Shown here: positions 32,465 through 40,918 of the stretch, one piece after another
Layout: every line of letters begins with the position of its first letter
Position numbering within the stretch: position 1 is the first letter of the stretch
Assembly (NCBI RefSeq): GCF_024506435.1
Contig: NZ_JANIET010000001.1
Location: 2,852,001-2,916,000, forward strand
Direction: 5' to 3'
From: Pantoea trifolii
Lineage (GTDB): Bacteria; Pseudomonadota; Gammaproteobacteria; Enterobacterales; Enterobacteriaceae
DNA length: 64,000 bases
Translations under genes and position numbers: made by a program
The notes under the pieces: generated by a model
Database searches by the model: none
What the model was told of the DNA's origin: nothing
What the model saw: the letters and a program-made list of their open reading frames with translations, nothing else

Positions 32465-32659
32465 AGCTGCCTCAAAATAAACATTTGCCACGATTAAGGG
32501 CATTTGCCCGATGACGCGTAGCATAGTGCGAGCCCGCAGCCATGTTCTGCGAGCCAAATCACAATTAATACTTTTGCTCTTTTTTAGGGCTTTTGCTCAG
32601 TTAACACTTAACCGGCATCTCGCGTTAACATGGCGCACCGGTTTTGACGGAACAGCGCG
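32465..32659. promoter_or_regulatory. Divergent dalD-dalR control region with paired direct repeats
   Basis: 195-bp intergenic region. CATTTGCC occurs at 32482-32489 and 32501-32508, and CTTTTGCTC at 32571-32579 and 32590-32598; both pairs have 19-bp spacing and share C(A/T)TTTGC. GTTAAC occurs at 32600-32605 and 32624-32629. One pair sits near each divergent gene, as expected for an autoregulated SorC-family repressor. Binding is inferred. Confidence 0.55.
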
Positions 32660-33607
32660 ATGAGCAGAGAAGAGAAAAAACAAGAACTGGCAGCACGTGC
32701 GGCTTGGATGTATTACGTGGCGGGCGTAACGCAGCAGGAGATTGCGCGCGCATTAGGATTGTCGCGTCAGGTGGCGCAGCGTTTGGTCTCCAGCGCGCGT
32801 GAAATGGGCATGGTCAGCGTAAAGATCGATCATCCCGTCACCCACTGTTTGCATCTGGCGCGCGAGGTTCAGGAGAAGTTTGGCCTGCAACTGTGTCGCG
32901 TGGTGCCTTCCGCCAATCTGGATGATGACGCTATTCAGCAGATGCTGGCAGTTGAAGGCGCGGCCGTGATGGCGCAATACATCAGCGAGGAGCAGCCGCA
33001 GGTGTTTGGCATTGGTTCTGGTAAGACGCTGCGCTCGATGATCGATGTGCTTCCCTGGGTTGAGCGACCACAGCATCAATGCGTGTCGATGATTGGCGCG
33101 ATTGCGCGGGACGATTCGGGTACGCGTTACGACGTGCCGCTGAAAATGGCAGAGAAGATGCAGGGCAAATATTTCTTCATTCCTGCGCCGCTGTATGCGG
33201 ATACGCCCGAAGATAAAGCGATGTGGATTCAGCATCAGGTTTACCAACGCGTGACACAGCGCGCATTGCAGGCGGATGTCGCCTTCGTCGGCATTGGTGA
33301 AGTGCAACCCGGTTGTCCGCTGCATGCCGAAGGCTTTATCACCGATGCGCAAGTAGCAGCGCTCAACGCACGCGGCGTGGTCGGCGAAATGCTGGGGCAT
33401 TTTTTCAATCAGCAAGGTGAACGCGTATTGGGTGAAACCGATGAACTGCTCACCAGCGTGTTGCTGGAGAGTAAGACGCAACGCCAGATTATTGGCTTTG
33501 CCGGCAGCGAGCGTAAATATCCGGCGATCCGCGCCGCGCTGCAGGGCGGCTGGGTGTCAGGTCTGGTGACCGATGAGGATACAGCGCTGAAGTTGTTGCG
33601 GGGGTAG
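32660..33607 (+). CDS. dalR: SorC/DeoR-type transcriptional regulator (DalR-like)
   Basis: Sugar-binding transcriptional regulator of the SorC family, predicted to control the divergent dal operon. It has 315 residues: an N-terminal helix-turn-helix (about 22-45, GVTQQEIARALGLSRQVAQRLV) and a C-terminal sugar-phosphate-binding domain (about 55-312) with FGIGSGKTLRSMIDVL and VGIGEVQPGCPLHAEGFI. Inducer probably D-arabinitol or a phosphate ester (inference). A MITE-like element begins 12 bp after its stop. Confidence 0.85.
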   Translation: MSREEKKQELAARAAWMYYVAGVTQQEIARALGLSRQVAQRLVSSAREMGMVSVKIDHPVTHCLHLAREVQEKFGLQLCRVVPSANLDDDAIQQMLAVEGAAVMAQYISEEQPQVFGIGSGKTLRSMIDVLPWVERPQHQCVSMIGAIARDDSGTRYDVPLKMAEKMQGKYFFIPAPLYADTPEDKAMWIQHQVYQRVTQRALQADVAFVGIGEVQPGCPLHAEGFITDAQVAALNARGVVGEMLGHFFNQQGERVLGETDELLTSVLLESKTQRQIIGFAGSERKYPAIRAALQGGWVSGLVTDEDTALKLLRG

Positions 33608-33618
33608 AGGGTGTTGGT

Positions 33619-33767
33619 TGTCCCCCATCCCGGCCTTCCCCCGCAAGCGGGGGAAGGAGACGCTGCCACATGCAACTTCAACACTGACATATTGCAGGAT
33701 CTTCCTCCCCCATTTATGGGGGAGGACCGAGGAGGGGGGCAGCCAGCACGGACCAGGATGGGGGACA
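33619..33767. mobile_element. 149-bp MITE-like inverted-repeat element
   Basis: Ends are perfect 12-bp inverted repeats: TGTCCCCCATCC (33619-33630) and GGATGGGGGACA (33756-33767), extendable to 14 of 15. Inside are two strong hairpins: CCTTCCCCCGC/GCGGGGGAAGG (33634-33644 with 33647-33657) and CCTCCCCCAT/ATGGGGGAGG (33704-33713 with 33716-33725). It carries no credible ORF and no obvious target duplication. It fills almost the whole convergent gap between dalR and hisP. It could be a non-autonomous mobile element or a composite of REP-like units. Confidence 0.7.
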
Positions 33768-33778
33768 GCGGGCACAAT

Positions 33779-34552
33779 CTACTTCAACGATCCCTTTAAA
33801 AACTGCTGCAAGCGTGGGCTCTTCGGGTTACCGAACAGCTCATCCGGCGAACCTTGTTCCTCAATCTTGCCCTGATGCAGGAAGATCACATGATTAGAGA
33901 CGTGACGAGCAAACTCCATCTCGTGCGTCACCACCACCATGGTTTTGCCCTCTTCCGCCAGCTTCTGCATGATGCGCAGTACTTCGCCGACCAGCTCTGG
34001 ATCCAGCGCCGAAGTGGGTTCGTCAAACAGCAAGACTTCGGGCTCCATCGCCAACGCACGCGCAATCGACACGCGCTGCTGCTGACCACCAGAGAGATGC
34101 ACCGGATATTTGGCACGCGCACGCGCATCAATGCCGACTTTATCCAGATACTTAATCGCCCGCTCACGCGCTTCCGCCTTGCTCAGCCCCAGCACCTGAA
34201 TCGGCGCTTCGGTGACGTTATCCAGCACCGTCATGTGGCTCCACAGGTTGAAGTGCTGAAACACCATCGTCAGACGCGTACGCAGCATACGCAGCTGCTC
34301 TTTATTCGCGACTTTCAGTTGGCCATCGGTGTCGCGCACCAGATTGATCTGCTGGTTGTTGACCACAATGGTGCCTTCGCTCGGTTTCTCGAGGAAGTTA
34401 ATGCAGCGTAAGAAGGTACTTTTCCCGGAACCGGACGAGCCAATAATGCTGATCACATCGCCGGCATTCGCCTGCAGCGATACGCCTTTCAGAACTTCAT
34501 GTTCACCGTAACGTTTGTGCAGTTCGGTAACGCTTAATTTATTGTCAGCCAT
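33779..34552 (-). CDS. hisP: Histidine/lysine-arginine-ornithine ABC transporter ATPase
   Basis: ATP-hydrolysing subunit of the HisQMP2 importer. The ATG at 34550-34552 ([15 protein letters not shown]) gives 257 residues, the E. coli length; a TTG four codons upstream was rejected. Walker [10 protein letters not shown] at 38-46, Q-loop in [10 protein letters not shown], signature [15 protein letters not shown], Walker [12 protein letters not shown] and the H-loop [13 protein letters not shown] are intact. Last gene of the his transport operon; a MITE-like element follows at its 3' side. Confidence 0.97.
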   Translation of the reverse strand: MADNKLSVTELHKRYGEHEVLKGVSLQANAGDVISIIGSSGSGKSTFLRCINFLEKPSEGTIVVNNQQINLVRDTDGQLKVANKEQLRMLRTRLTMVFQHFNLWSHMTVLDNVTEAPIQVLGLSKAEARERAIKYLDKVGIDARARAKYPVHLSGGQQQRVSIARALAMEPEVLLFDEPTSALDPELVGEVLRIMQKLAEEGKTMVVVTHEMEFARHVSNHVIFLHQGKIEEQGSPDELFGNPKSPRLQQFLKGSLK

Positions 34553-34560
34553 AGTGATAC

Positions 34561-35277
34561 TCAATGCGATGAAGAAGGTTTTACGTGCGCCAGGAAGCGT
34601 TGTTCAGCTTTGCGGAACAAGCTAATCAGCCCGTAAGAGATAATCAGATACAACACCGCAGCGATGCCAAACGCGGTAAACGGCTGATAGGTGGCCGAGT
34701 TGATATCGCGCGCGATTTTTAACAGATCCGGCACCGTCGCGGTAAACGCCAGCGCGGTGGAGTGCAGCATCAGGATCACTTCGTTGCTGTACGCCGGCAG
34801 CGCGGTACGCAGCGCCGAAGGCAGAATGATGCAGCGATACAATTTAAACGGCGAGAAGCCATAGGCGCGCGCCGCTTCGATTTCCCCGTGCGGCACCGAA
34901 CGAATCGCACCGGCAAAGATTTCGGTGGTATAGGCGCAGGTATTCAGCGTGAACGCCAGCAGCGTACAGTTAAGTCCACTGCGGAAGAAAGCGTTCAGCA
35001 GCTCAGTGCCTTTCACCACTTCCAGCGTGTACATGCCGGAGTAGAACACCAGCAGCTGCACATACAGCGGCGTGCCGCGAAACACATAGGTGAACAGCCA
35101 AACTGGCGTGGAGATAAAGCGGTTAGAAGAGACGCGCGCAATCGCCAGCAGCACGGCGAGCGAACCGCCGATCACCACCGAGATGATCAATAACCACAGC
35201 GTAATCGCGATGCCGGTAAAACGGTAACCATCGGTCCAGAGCAGCTGTTTCCAATACTCCTGAATAATCTCAATCAT
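34561..35277 (-). CDS. hisM: Histidine transport permease HisM
   Basis: One of two permease subunits of the histidine/LAO importer. It has 238 residues, about five transmembrane helices. The EAA loop that contacts HisP is [20 protein letters not shown], followed by [17 protein letters not shown]. It overlaps the hisQ stop by 4 bp (ATGA), so the heterodimer is translationally coupled. Confidence 0.97.
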   Translation of the reverse strand: MIEIIQEYWKQLLWTDGYRFTGIAITLWLLIISVVIGGSLAVLLAIARVSSNRFISTPVWLFTYVFRGTPLYVQLLVFYSGMYTLEVVKGTELLNAFFRSGLNCTLLAFTLNTCAYTTEIFAGAIRSVPHGEIEAARAYGFSPFKLYRCIILPSALRTALPAYSNEVILMLHSTALAFTATVPDLLKIARDINSATYQPFTAFGIAAVLYLIISYGLISLFRKAEQRFLAHVKPSSSH

Positions 35278-35960
35278 AGCTCTGCCCTTTTCACACCCAC
35301 CGTGTAGCGACGTTCAAGCCACCACAGCACGCCGTTCGACAGCGTGGTAAACACCAGATAAATCACACCCGCCACGATGGCGAAATAGAACGGCTGCCAG
35401 GTACTTTTGCCAGCCAGCTGCGTGGCTTTCACCACATCTTCCAGCCCCAGCAGCGAAACCAGCGCCGTGGCTTTGAGAATAACCTGCCAGTTGTTACCGA
35501 TGCCCGGCAGCGCAAAACGCATCATCGCCGGGAACAGAATGCGACGGAAGGTTTGCGAGCCGGTGAATCCGAACGCGGTTGCCGCTTCGATCTGCCCTTT
35601 AGGCACCGCCAGAAACGCACCACGGAAGGTTTCGGTGAAGTAAGCGCCGTAGATAAAGCCGAGCGTGATAATACCGGCGACCATCGGATCGATATCAAAC
35701 TGCGCCAGTCCCAGCGCATCGGTGAGGGTATTCAGCGCGATCTGCAGACCGTAGAAGATCAGCAGCATCAACACCAAATCAGGCACACCGCGGATTAAGG
35801 TGGTGTAGCCTTCAAACAGCATCGCCAGCGGGCGACTGCGTGAAAGTTTGGCGCCAGCGCCAATTAAGCCGAGCACCACCGCCAGCAACACGGAACTGAG
35901 TGCCAGCTCCAGCGTCACAAGGGTGCCCTTGAGGATTACTTCGGAATAGCCATACAACAT
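35274..35960 (-). CDS. hisQ: Histidine transport permease HisQ
   Basis: Partner permease of HisM in the inner membrane, 228 residues, about five helices. The EAA loop is QIEAATAFGFTGSQTFRRIL followed by FPAMMRFALPGIGNNW. It is separated from hisJ by 194 bp containing a hairpin, matching the intercistronic break known in Salmonella hisJ-hisQ. Confidence 0.97.
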   Translation of the reverse strand: MLYGYSEVILKGTLVTLELALSSVLLAVVLGLIGAGAKLSRSRPLAMLFEGYTTLIRGVPDLVLMLLIFYGLQIALNTLTDALGLAQFDIDPMVAGIITLGFIYGAYFTETFRGAFLAVPKGQIEAATAFGFTGSQTFRRILFPAMMRFALPGIGNNWQVILKATALVSLLGLEDVVKATQLAGKSTWQPFYFAIVAGVIYLVFTTLSNGVLWWLERRYTVGVKRAEL

Positions 35961-36065
35961 GGGTTCAATCCTGTCGTGAGGGTAAATGTCAAACGCTGCC
36001 CAACTGACGGACAGTCCTAACCAGGAGATTTGAATCGCAGGGTGGATGGCGGCAAGCGTATGAAG

Positions 36066-36094
36066 CCGGGCAGTTTACATATGTAAGCGCCCGG
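36066..36094 (-). repeat. Intercistronic hairpin between hisJ and hisQ
   Basis: CCGGGC (36066-36071) pairs with GCCCGG (36089-36094), enclosing the palindrome TTACATATGTAA (36075-36086). There is no T-run in the direction of transcription. In Salmonella a REP hairpin in this position stabilises the upstream binding-protein mRNA; a similar role here is inferred, although the sequence is not a classical REP. Confidence 0.55.
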
Positions 36095-36154
36095 AGTGAA
36101 TACTTATGTGCAACCTTCCTGCATTTCACAGACCAGGATTAGGAAACAGGATAA

Positions 36155-36937
36155 TTAATCGCCGTACACGTTGAAATCAAAGTACTTCTTAGCAATCTTG
36201 TCGTAAGTGCCGTCTTTGCGCATCTCGTTAAAGGCTTTATCGATCGCCGCTTTCAGGTCTGCGTCATCTTTACGCAAGCCCATACCGGTACCCACGCCAA
36301 AGACTTTTTCATCTTTCACCGCTGGACCCGCAAAAGCATACTTAGCGCCAACAGGCTGTTTCAGGAAGCCTTCGCTCGCCTGCACTTCATCCTGGAACGC
36401 GGCATCAATACGACCTGCATTCAGATCCTGATACACCAGATCCTGGTTAGCGTAAGGCGTAACGGTGACACCTTTTGGCTGCCAGTACTCTTTTGCATAA
36501 GTTTCCTGGGTGGTGCCCTGCAGCAGACCGATGTTTTTGCCCTTCAGCGATTCAATGGTCGGTTGCAGCGTTGAGCCTTTCGGAGCCACTAAGCGCGCGT
36601 TGGCGGCGTAGAGTTTTTCAGAGAAGTTGATCTCTTCCTGACGCTTTTCGGTGATGGAGAGAGAAGAGATGATGGCGTCGATCTTCTTCGCTTTCAGCGA
36701 CGGGATCAGCGCATCGAAATCACTTTCCACATAAGTACATTTAGTCTTGATACGCTTACAAATTTCGTTCGCCAGATCGATATCAAAGCCAACCAGCTGA
36801 CCTTGCGCGTTCTTGGATTCGAATGGCGGATACGTCGGGTCAGTTCCGATGCGCAGCGACTGCGGTACAGCGGCGAAGACGCTCGCGCTACTTACCATTG
36901 TCAGCATCAGAGAAAGAGCCAGAACTCGCTTTTTCAT
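36155..36937 (-). CDS. hisJ: Periplasmic histidine/lysine-arginine-ornithine binding protein
   Basis: Substrate-binding protein delivering basic amino acids to HisQMP. It has 260 residues with a signal peptide of about 22 ([20 protein letters not shown] then FA). The mature part has a disulfide-type pair, Cys60 and Cys67. It mixes HisJ-like ([19 protein letters not shown]) and ArgT-like ([32 protein letters not shown]) segments. Only one binding-protein gene is present where E. coli has argT and hisJ, so it probably serves both roles. A sigma-54-type promoter lies upstream. Confidence 0.93.
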   Translation of the reverse strand: MKKRVLALSLMLTMVSSASVFAAVPQSLRIGTDPTYPPFESKNAQGQLVGFDIDLANEICKRIKTKCTYVESDFDALIPSLKAKKIDAIISSLSITEKRQEEINFSEKLYAANARLVAPKGSTLQPTIESLKGKNIGLLQGTTQETYAKEYWQPKGVTVTPYANQDLVYQDLNAGRIDAAFQDEVQASEGFLKQPVGAKYAFAGPAVKDEKVFGVGTGMGLRKDDADLKAAIDKAFNEMRKDGTYDKIAKKYFDFNVYGD

Positions 36938-37005
36938 AGGTAACCCTCAAGTGAAGTGCTTATTGTTATGTGGTGCGTGATGTGTTGGTTTTGCGCTGTA
37001 AGCTG

Positions 37006-37021
37006 TGCAGGTTTCATGCCA
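37006..37021 (-). promoter_or_regulatory. Candidate sigma-54 promoter of hisJ
   Basis: On the minus strand the sequence reads TGGCATGAAACCTGCA, matching the sigma-54 consensus TGGCAYR-N4-TTGCW at all but one conserved position, with the -24 GG and -12 GC exactly spaced. The predicted start is near 36995, giving a leader of about 60 nt to hisJ. In Salmonella argT is expressed from a sigma-54/NtrC promoter, so the match fits the family. Confidence 0.7.
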
Positions 37022-37188
37022 GTTATGCGAATTGGCTAAACGCTGCGCAAGCGCGCTAAATACTGCGCCGGTTAGCGGCGCAAGCACTTAGTTTGTGAGG
37101 GAAATATAACAGCGGTGTGAGGAAGAAAAAGCGACATTGTTAACTTTTGGTGCACAAGATGCACGAAGAGTGATCGCACACGCGAATT

Positions 37189-37205
37189 TGCACACGAGCA
37201 GTGCA
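37189..37205. promoter_or_regulatory. Candidate NtrC enhancer site upstream of hisJ
   Basis: TGCACACGAGCAGTGCA matches the 17-bp NtrC consensus TGCACC-N5-GGTGCA at 10 of 12 positions. It lies about 200 bp upstream of the predicted sigma-54 start, a normal enhancer distance. Additional half-sites GGTGCA (37149-37154) and TGCACC (37210-37215) flank it. Confidence 0.6.
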
Positions 37206-37216
37206 TTAATGCACCA

Positions 37217-37786
37217 TTATGCGCCACTCCAGCGAGTGAAAAGATCTTCCGGCAGCTCAATATCGAACTGATCAAGCACGCGATTCACCGTTTGATCGAC
37301 TAAATCGCCGATGGATTGCGGACGATGATAGAACGCCGGCACCGGCGGCATAATCAGCGCGCCCAACTCTGCTGCGGTGGTCATCATGCGCAGATGTCCC
37401 AGATGCAGCGGCGTTTCACGCACGCACAGCACCAGTTTACGCTGCTCTTTCAGCACCACGTCAGCGGCGCGGGTCAGCAGGCTGTCGCTGTAGCTGTGCA
37501 CAATGCCCGACAGCGTTTTCATCGAGCACGGCGCAATCGCCATGCCGAGGGTTTTGTAGGATCCGGATGAGATGCTGGCAGCGATATCGCGTACGTCATG
37601 CACCACATCGGCCATCGCTTGCACTTCACGCAGGCTGAAATCGGTCTCCAGCGCCAGCGTTTGCCGCGCGGCGGGGCTGATCACCAAATGGGTTTCCACC
37701 TCCGCCAGCGGTTGCAGCACTTGCAACATGCGCACGCCGTAGATCGCGCCGCTGGCGCCGGAAATACCAATGATCAGTCGTTTCAT
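37217..37786 (-). CDS. ubiX: Flavin prenyltransferase UbiX
   Basis: Makes prenylated FMN, the cofactor of the UbiD decarboxylase in ubiquinone synthesis. It has 189 residues, the E. coli length. The FMN-binding GISGASGAIYGVRML is at residues 7-21, and APCSMKTLSGIVHSYSD and PPVPAFYHRPQS belong to the active site. It lies downstream of purF, but a strong terminator sits between, so it may depend on read-through or its own promoter. Confidence 0.97.
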   Translation of the reverse strand: MKRLIIGISGASGAIYGVRMLQVLQPLAEVETHLVISPAARQTLALETDFSLREVQAMADVVHDVRDIAASISSGSYKTLGMAIAPCSMKTLSGIVHSYSDSLLTRAADVVLKEQRKLVLCVRETPLHLGHLRMMTTAAELGALIMPPVPAFYHRPQSIGDLVDQTVNRVLDQFDIELPEDLFTRWSGA

Positions 37787-37843
37787 AATTCAGCCTTGCA
37801 GGTTCAGATTGCGGCAATGATAGCGGCTCGCTGAACAAAAATA

Positions 37844-37877
37844 CAAAAACAAACAGGGCGGGATTGCGCCCGCCCTG
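37844..37877 (-). terminator. Intrinsic terminator after purF
   Basis: Read on the minus strand, CAGGGCGGG and CCCGCCCTG (37869-37877 with 37854-37862) form a perfect 9-bp stem with a 6-nt loop, followed by TTTGTTTTTG. It is located between purF and ubiX. Confidence 0.85.
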
Positions 37878-37902
37878 CTTTTACTTTGCCACAACCTCCG
37901 GC

Positions 37903-39420
37903 TTAGCCTTCGTTGTGCAGCTCCAACCCTTCCACTTCAGTCTGACGCGCAATGGCTTTGGAATCGTCATTACGCAGCGACTGCAGATACTCAAGGTACT
38001 GTTGATCGACGTCTTTGGTGACGTAGATGCCGTTAAATACCGAGCACTCGAAGTTTGCGATATCCGGATTCTCTTCACGTACCGCTTCAATCAGATCGTT
38101 GAGATCCTGGAAAATCAGCGCATCGGCTTTGATCAGCTGGCAAATCTCATTCACTTCACGGCCGTGCGCAATCAGTTCGGTCGCGCTAGGCATATCGATG
38201 CCGTAGACGTTCGGGAAACGAATTTCCGGTGCCGCCGAGGCGAGATATACTTTTTTCGCGCCCGCTTCACGTGCCATTTCAATGATTTGCTCAGACGTGG
38301 TGCCGCGTACGATGGAGTCATCCACCAGCAACACGTTCTTATCACGGAACTCAGCGCGGTTGGCGTTCAGCTTACGGCGAACCGCGCTGCGGCGCTGCTG
38401 CTGTCCCGGCATGATAAAGGTGCGGCCAACGTAGCGGTTTTTCACGAAGCCCTGACGATACGGCTTGTCAAGGATGCGCGCGATTTCCAGCGCGATATCG
38501 GTCGAAGTTTCCGGAATCGGAATCACCACATCAATATCCAGATCTTCCCACTCGCGGGCAATTTTGTTACCCAGCTTGGTGCCCATGCGCACGCGCGCGC
38601 TGTACACCGAGATTTTGTCGAGGAAGGAGTCCGGACGGGCAAAATAGACGTACTCGAACAGGCATGGATTGGTTTTCGGGTTCTCGGCGCACTGACGCGT
38701 CGAGAGCTGGCCCTGCTCGGTGATGTACACCGCTTCGCCTGGTGCTACGTCACGAATGAACTCGAAGCCCAGCGTATCCAGCGCCACGCTTTCTGACGCC
38801 ACCATGTATTCGGTGCGGCCGTCGGCGATAACGCGCTTGCCCAGCACCAGCGGACGAATACCGTTGGGATCGCGGAAGGCGACCATGCCGTGTCCGATAA
38901 TCATTGAAACCACTGCGTAAGCGCCGCGCACCTGCTGATGCACCGCCGCCACCGCAGCAAAAATGTTGTCAGCTTCCAGCGGATAGTGCTGAAAACGGTC
39001 CAGCTCCTGCGCAAAGATATTCAGCAGGATTTCGGAATCTGAGGTGGTATTGACGTGACGGCGACCCGTTTCGAACAGCTGTTTACGCAGTTCATGAGCG
39101 TTGGTCAGGTTGCCGTTATGCGCCAACGTGATGCCGTAAGGGGAGTTCACGTAGAAAGGCTGCGCTTCAGAGGCGCTGGAGCTGCCTGCGGTTGGGTAGC
39201 GCACATGGCCAATGCCGATGTTGCCCTGCAGACGCTGCATGTGGCGGGCTTCGAACACATCGCTGACCAGGCCGTTAGCCTTACGCAAACGGAAGCAGTT
39301 AATAGCATCGATGGTACAAATGCCGGCGGCATCCTGCCCGCGGTGCTGAAGCACCGTTAACGCGTCATAGATTGACTGGTTTACTGGCATAAAACCGGTG
39401 ATACCAACAATACCGCACAT
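37903..39420 (-). CDS. purF: Amidophosphoribosyltransferase
   Basis: First committed step of purine synthesis: PRPP plus glutamine gives phosphoribosylamine. It has 505 residues. After Met removal the catalytic Cys of the N-terminal nucleophile glutaminase domain is exposed (MCGIVGITG). [13 protein letters not shown] lies in the glutaminase domain (about 1-240), and the PRPP loop [17 protein letters not shown] in the transferase domain (about 250-470). It follows cvpA after 36 bp and is expected to be PurR-controlled through the operator upstream of cvpA. Confidence 0.98.
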   Translation of the reverse strand: MCGIVGITGFMPVNQSIYDALTVLQHRGQDAAGICTIDAINCFRLRKANGLVSDVFEARHMQRLQGNIGIGHVRYPTAGSSSASEAQPFYVNSPYGITLAHNGNLTNAHELRKQLFETGRRHVNTTSDSEILLNIFAQELDRFQHYPLEADNIFAAVAAVHQQVRGAYAVVSMIIGHGMVAFRDPNGIRPLVLGKRVIADGRTEYMVASESVALDTLGFEFIRDVAPGEAVYITEQGQLSTRQCAENPKTNPCLFEYVYFARPDSFLDKISVYSARVRMGTKLGNKIAREWEDLDIDVVIPIPETSTDIALEIARILDKPYRQGFVKNRYVGRTFIMPGQQQRRSAVRRKLNANRAEFRDKNVLLVDDSIVRGTTSEQIIEMAREAGAKKVYLASAAPEIRFPNVYGIDMPSATELIAHGREVNEICQLIKADALIFQDLNDLIEAVREENPDIANFECSVFNGIYVTKDVDQQYLEYLQSLRNDDSKAIARQTEVEGLELHNEG

Positions 39421-39456
39421 ATTGTCTTTTCCTCATTAGCCGCACGCCCGATGGTG

Positions 39457-39942
39457 TCACCGGGGTAAAAAACTCGACGTACTTTTCAGGTAATCGAAAA
39501 ACCACCTGATGATGTAACTGAATTCGGGGATAAGTTGCGACTGTTGCCAGTCCGGACTTTTCGAAAAGCCGGTGAATGTATCGAGGAAGAACAGCATAGC
39601 AGACACGATCAGCACGCCACGCAACGCCCCGAAACAGACACCCAACACCCTGTCGGTTCCCGACAAGCCAGTTTTTTCAACCAGCGAGCCGATGACATAG
39701 TTGACGATGGCACCCACAATCAGGGTAGCAACGAATAACACCGCGATGGCGATGCCGTTGCGTACCAGTTCGTCGCTAAAACCGGTAAACCAGACTGCAA
39801 GGTAGGCGTAATAATGACTGGCGACAAAAAACGCGCATCCCCAGGTAACGAGAGATAAGGCTTCCCGGACAAACCCACGAATCAGGCTGACCAGAGCCGA
39901 AAAACCAACTACCGCAATAATGACGTAATCAATCCAGATCAT
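39457..39942 (-). CDS. cvpA: Colicin V production family membrane protein CvpA
   Basis: Inner-membrane protein with four predicted helices, needed for colicin V production in E. coli and implicated in envelope and bile tolerance. The ATG at 39940-39942 ([14 protein letters not shown]) with GGAAGAG upstream gives 161 residues; the longer in-frame extension to 40047 would span the PurR operator and was rejected. [20 protein letters not shown] and [19 protein letters not shown] are family signatures. First gene of cvpA-purF. Confidence 0.95.
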   Translation of the reverse strand: MIWIDYVIIAVVGFSALVSLIRGFVREALSLVTWGCAFFVASHYYAYLAVWFTGFSDELVRNGIAIAVLFVATLIVGAIVNYVIGSLVEKTGLSGTDRVLGVCFGALRGVLIVSAMLFFLDTFTGFSKSPDWQQSQLIPEFSYIIRWFFDYLKSTSSFLPR

Positions 39943-40005
39943 GAACTCTTCCAGCCCAGTGCTATCGCACCCCTGCATCCAGTTCGGGGCGCATTCTAAC
40001 AGAAA

Positions 40006-40021
40006 AAGAAAACGTTTGCGT
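40006..40021 (-). promoter_or_regulatory. PurR operator upstream of cvpA-purF
   Basis: The minus strand reads ACGCAAACGTTTTCTT, which matches the classical E. coli purF operator as I remember it and the PurR consensus. It lies 64 bp upstream of the cvpA start, in the expected promoter region. Confidence 0.9.
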
Positions 40022-40140
40022 AGGGTTTTCCGGTTCTGTTTCCGCAAAAAGGGCGATGAAAAAAACTTTCCTCGCCCTGTGTATTATCAGGGATTTAATC
40101 CCCTGATATTCAATGATTTTATCGCCGCGCTTCGCTACGA

Positions 40141-40184
40141 AAATTTTGTAAAGCCGCGCCTTTTACTGTTATCGGCGCGGCTTA
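40141..40184 (-). terminator. Terminator after dedD
   Basis: A perfect 10-bp stem, AAGCCGCGCC with GGCGCGGCTT (40152-40161 with 40175-40184), is followed on the minus strand by TTTACAAAATTTT. A second, weaker hairpin, GGGCGA/TCGCCC (40051-40056 with 40072-40077) plus T5, follows further downstream, and an ATCAGGG/CCCTGAT repeat lies between (40086-40107). Together they separate dedD from cvpA. Confidence 0.75.
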
Positions 40185-40192
40185 TCAGCACT

Positions 40193-40918
40193 TTATCTGG
40201 CGCTATACGGTTTCACCACACCACCGAGGCCGGAGATGCTTTGCAGCTCACTCAGCGAGCCTTGCAGCTTGGCTTTGTTCGCGTCCGGACCGACGTAAAT
40301 ACGGGTGATTTGTCCCTGCACCGGCGTCGACGGCACGGTGAAGGCGCGATAACCGGAAAGCCGCAGCTGCGCCACAATCTCGCTTACTTTCGCCGCATTC
40401 TTCAGCGCACCGAGCTGCACCACAAACGCCTGACCGGCTGGCGCTGCAGGTTCACTCTGCTTCGGCGTTTCCACCGGTTTTGGCTGTTCAACCGGCTTCG
40501 GTTGCTCAACCGGTTTTGGCTTCGGCTGTTCAACCGGCTTCGGTTTCGGCTGCTCGACCGATTTTGGCTTCGGCTGTTCAACCAGTTTCGGCTGCACTTG
40601 CTGATGCACCGGCGGCGGCGTTACCACGCTTGGCTCGCTATTCTGCGTGGGCTGCTCGCTGCCGTTAGTGGCGGTCTTACCGCCGTTCTGATTTTGTGCC
40701 GCGCCCGCCCCTTCCGGCGGCTGCGCCGGTAAGGGTTGCGTCACTGGCGGCACCATTTCGCTATCCTGCTGATCGTCCGGTTTTGGCACCAGCGGAATGG
40801 CGGCGAACTCTTCTTTATAGTGCTTCTTCTTACCGTCCAGCAGGCCGGGCAATACGATGACACCAATCGCCACCAGAATGACCGTACCGACTAAGCGATT
40901 TTGGAACTTACTTGCCAC
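40193..40918 (-). CDS. dedD: Cell-division SPOR-domain protein DedD
   Basis: Septal-ring protein that recognises denuded glycan strands and supports constriction. It has 241 residues (E. coli 220). A short cytoplasmic N-terminus is followed by one transmembrane helix (about 9-27, LVGTVILVAIGVIVLPGLL), a periplasmic Pro/Gln-rich linker, and a SPOR domain (about 164-241, FVVQLGALKNAAKVSEIV). The linker carries tandem VEQPKPKP-type repeats at residues 113-153, which explain the extra length. It overlaps the 3' end of folC by 11 bp. Confidence 0.95.
   Translation of the reverse strand: MASKFQNRLVGTVILVAIGVIVLPGLLDGKKKHYKEEFAAIPLVPKPDDQQDSEMVPPVTQPLPAQPPEGAGAAQNQNGGKTATNGSEQPTQNSEPSVVTPPPVHQQVQPKLVEQPKPKSVEQPKPKPVEQPKPKPVEQPKPVEQPKPVETPKQSEPAAPAGQAFVVQLGALKNAAKVSEIVAQLRLSGYRAFTVPSTPVQGQITRIYVGPDANKAKLQGSLSELQSISGLGGVVKPYSAR
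40460..40582 (-). repeat. In-frame tandem repeat within dedD
   Basis: DNA encoding residues 113-153 repeats the unit VEQPKPKP, with shortened VEQPKP copies at the C-terminal end. The units are 18 or 24 bp, multiples of three, so copy changes keep the frame. Nucleotide copies differ at synonymous positions (ccggtttt, ccggcttc), so the array is not recent. It forms a flexible periplasmic spacer. Confidence 0.8.

Noticed and set aside
33409..33777. Overlapping ORFs inside the MITE-like element
   Set aside because: Low-complexity translations of palindromic GC-rich repeats, not proteins.
37864..38796. 310-codon plus-strand ORF opposite purF
   Set aside because: Fully antisense to a clear purF gene; long only because of its codon use. 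No RBS or family similarity.
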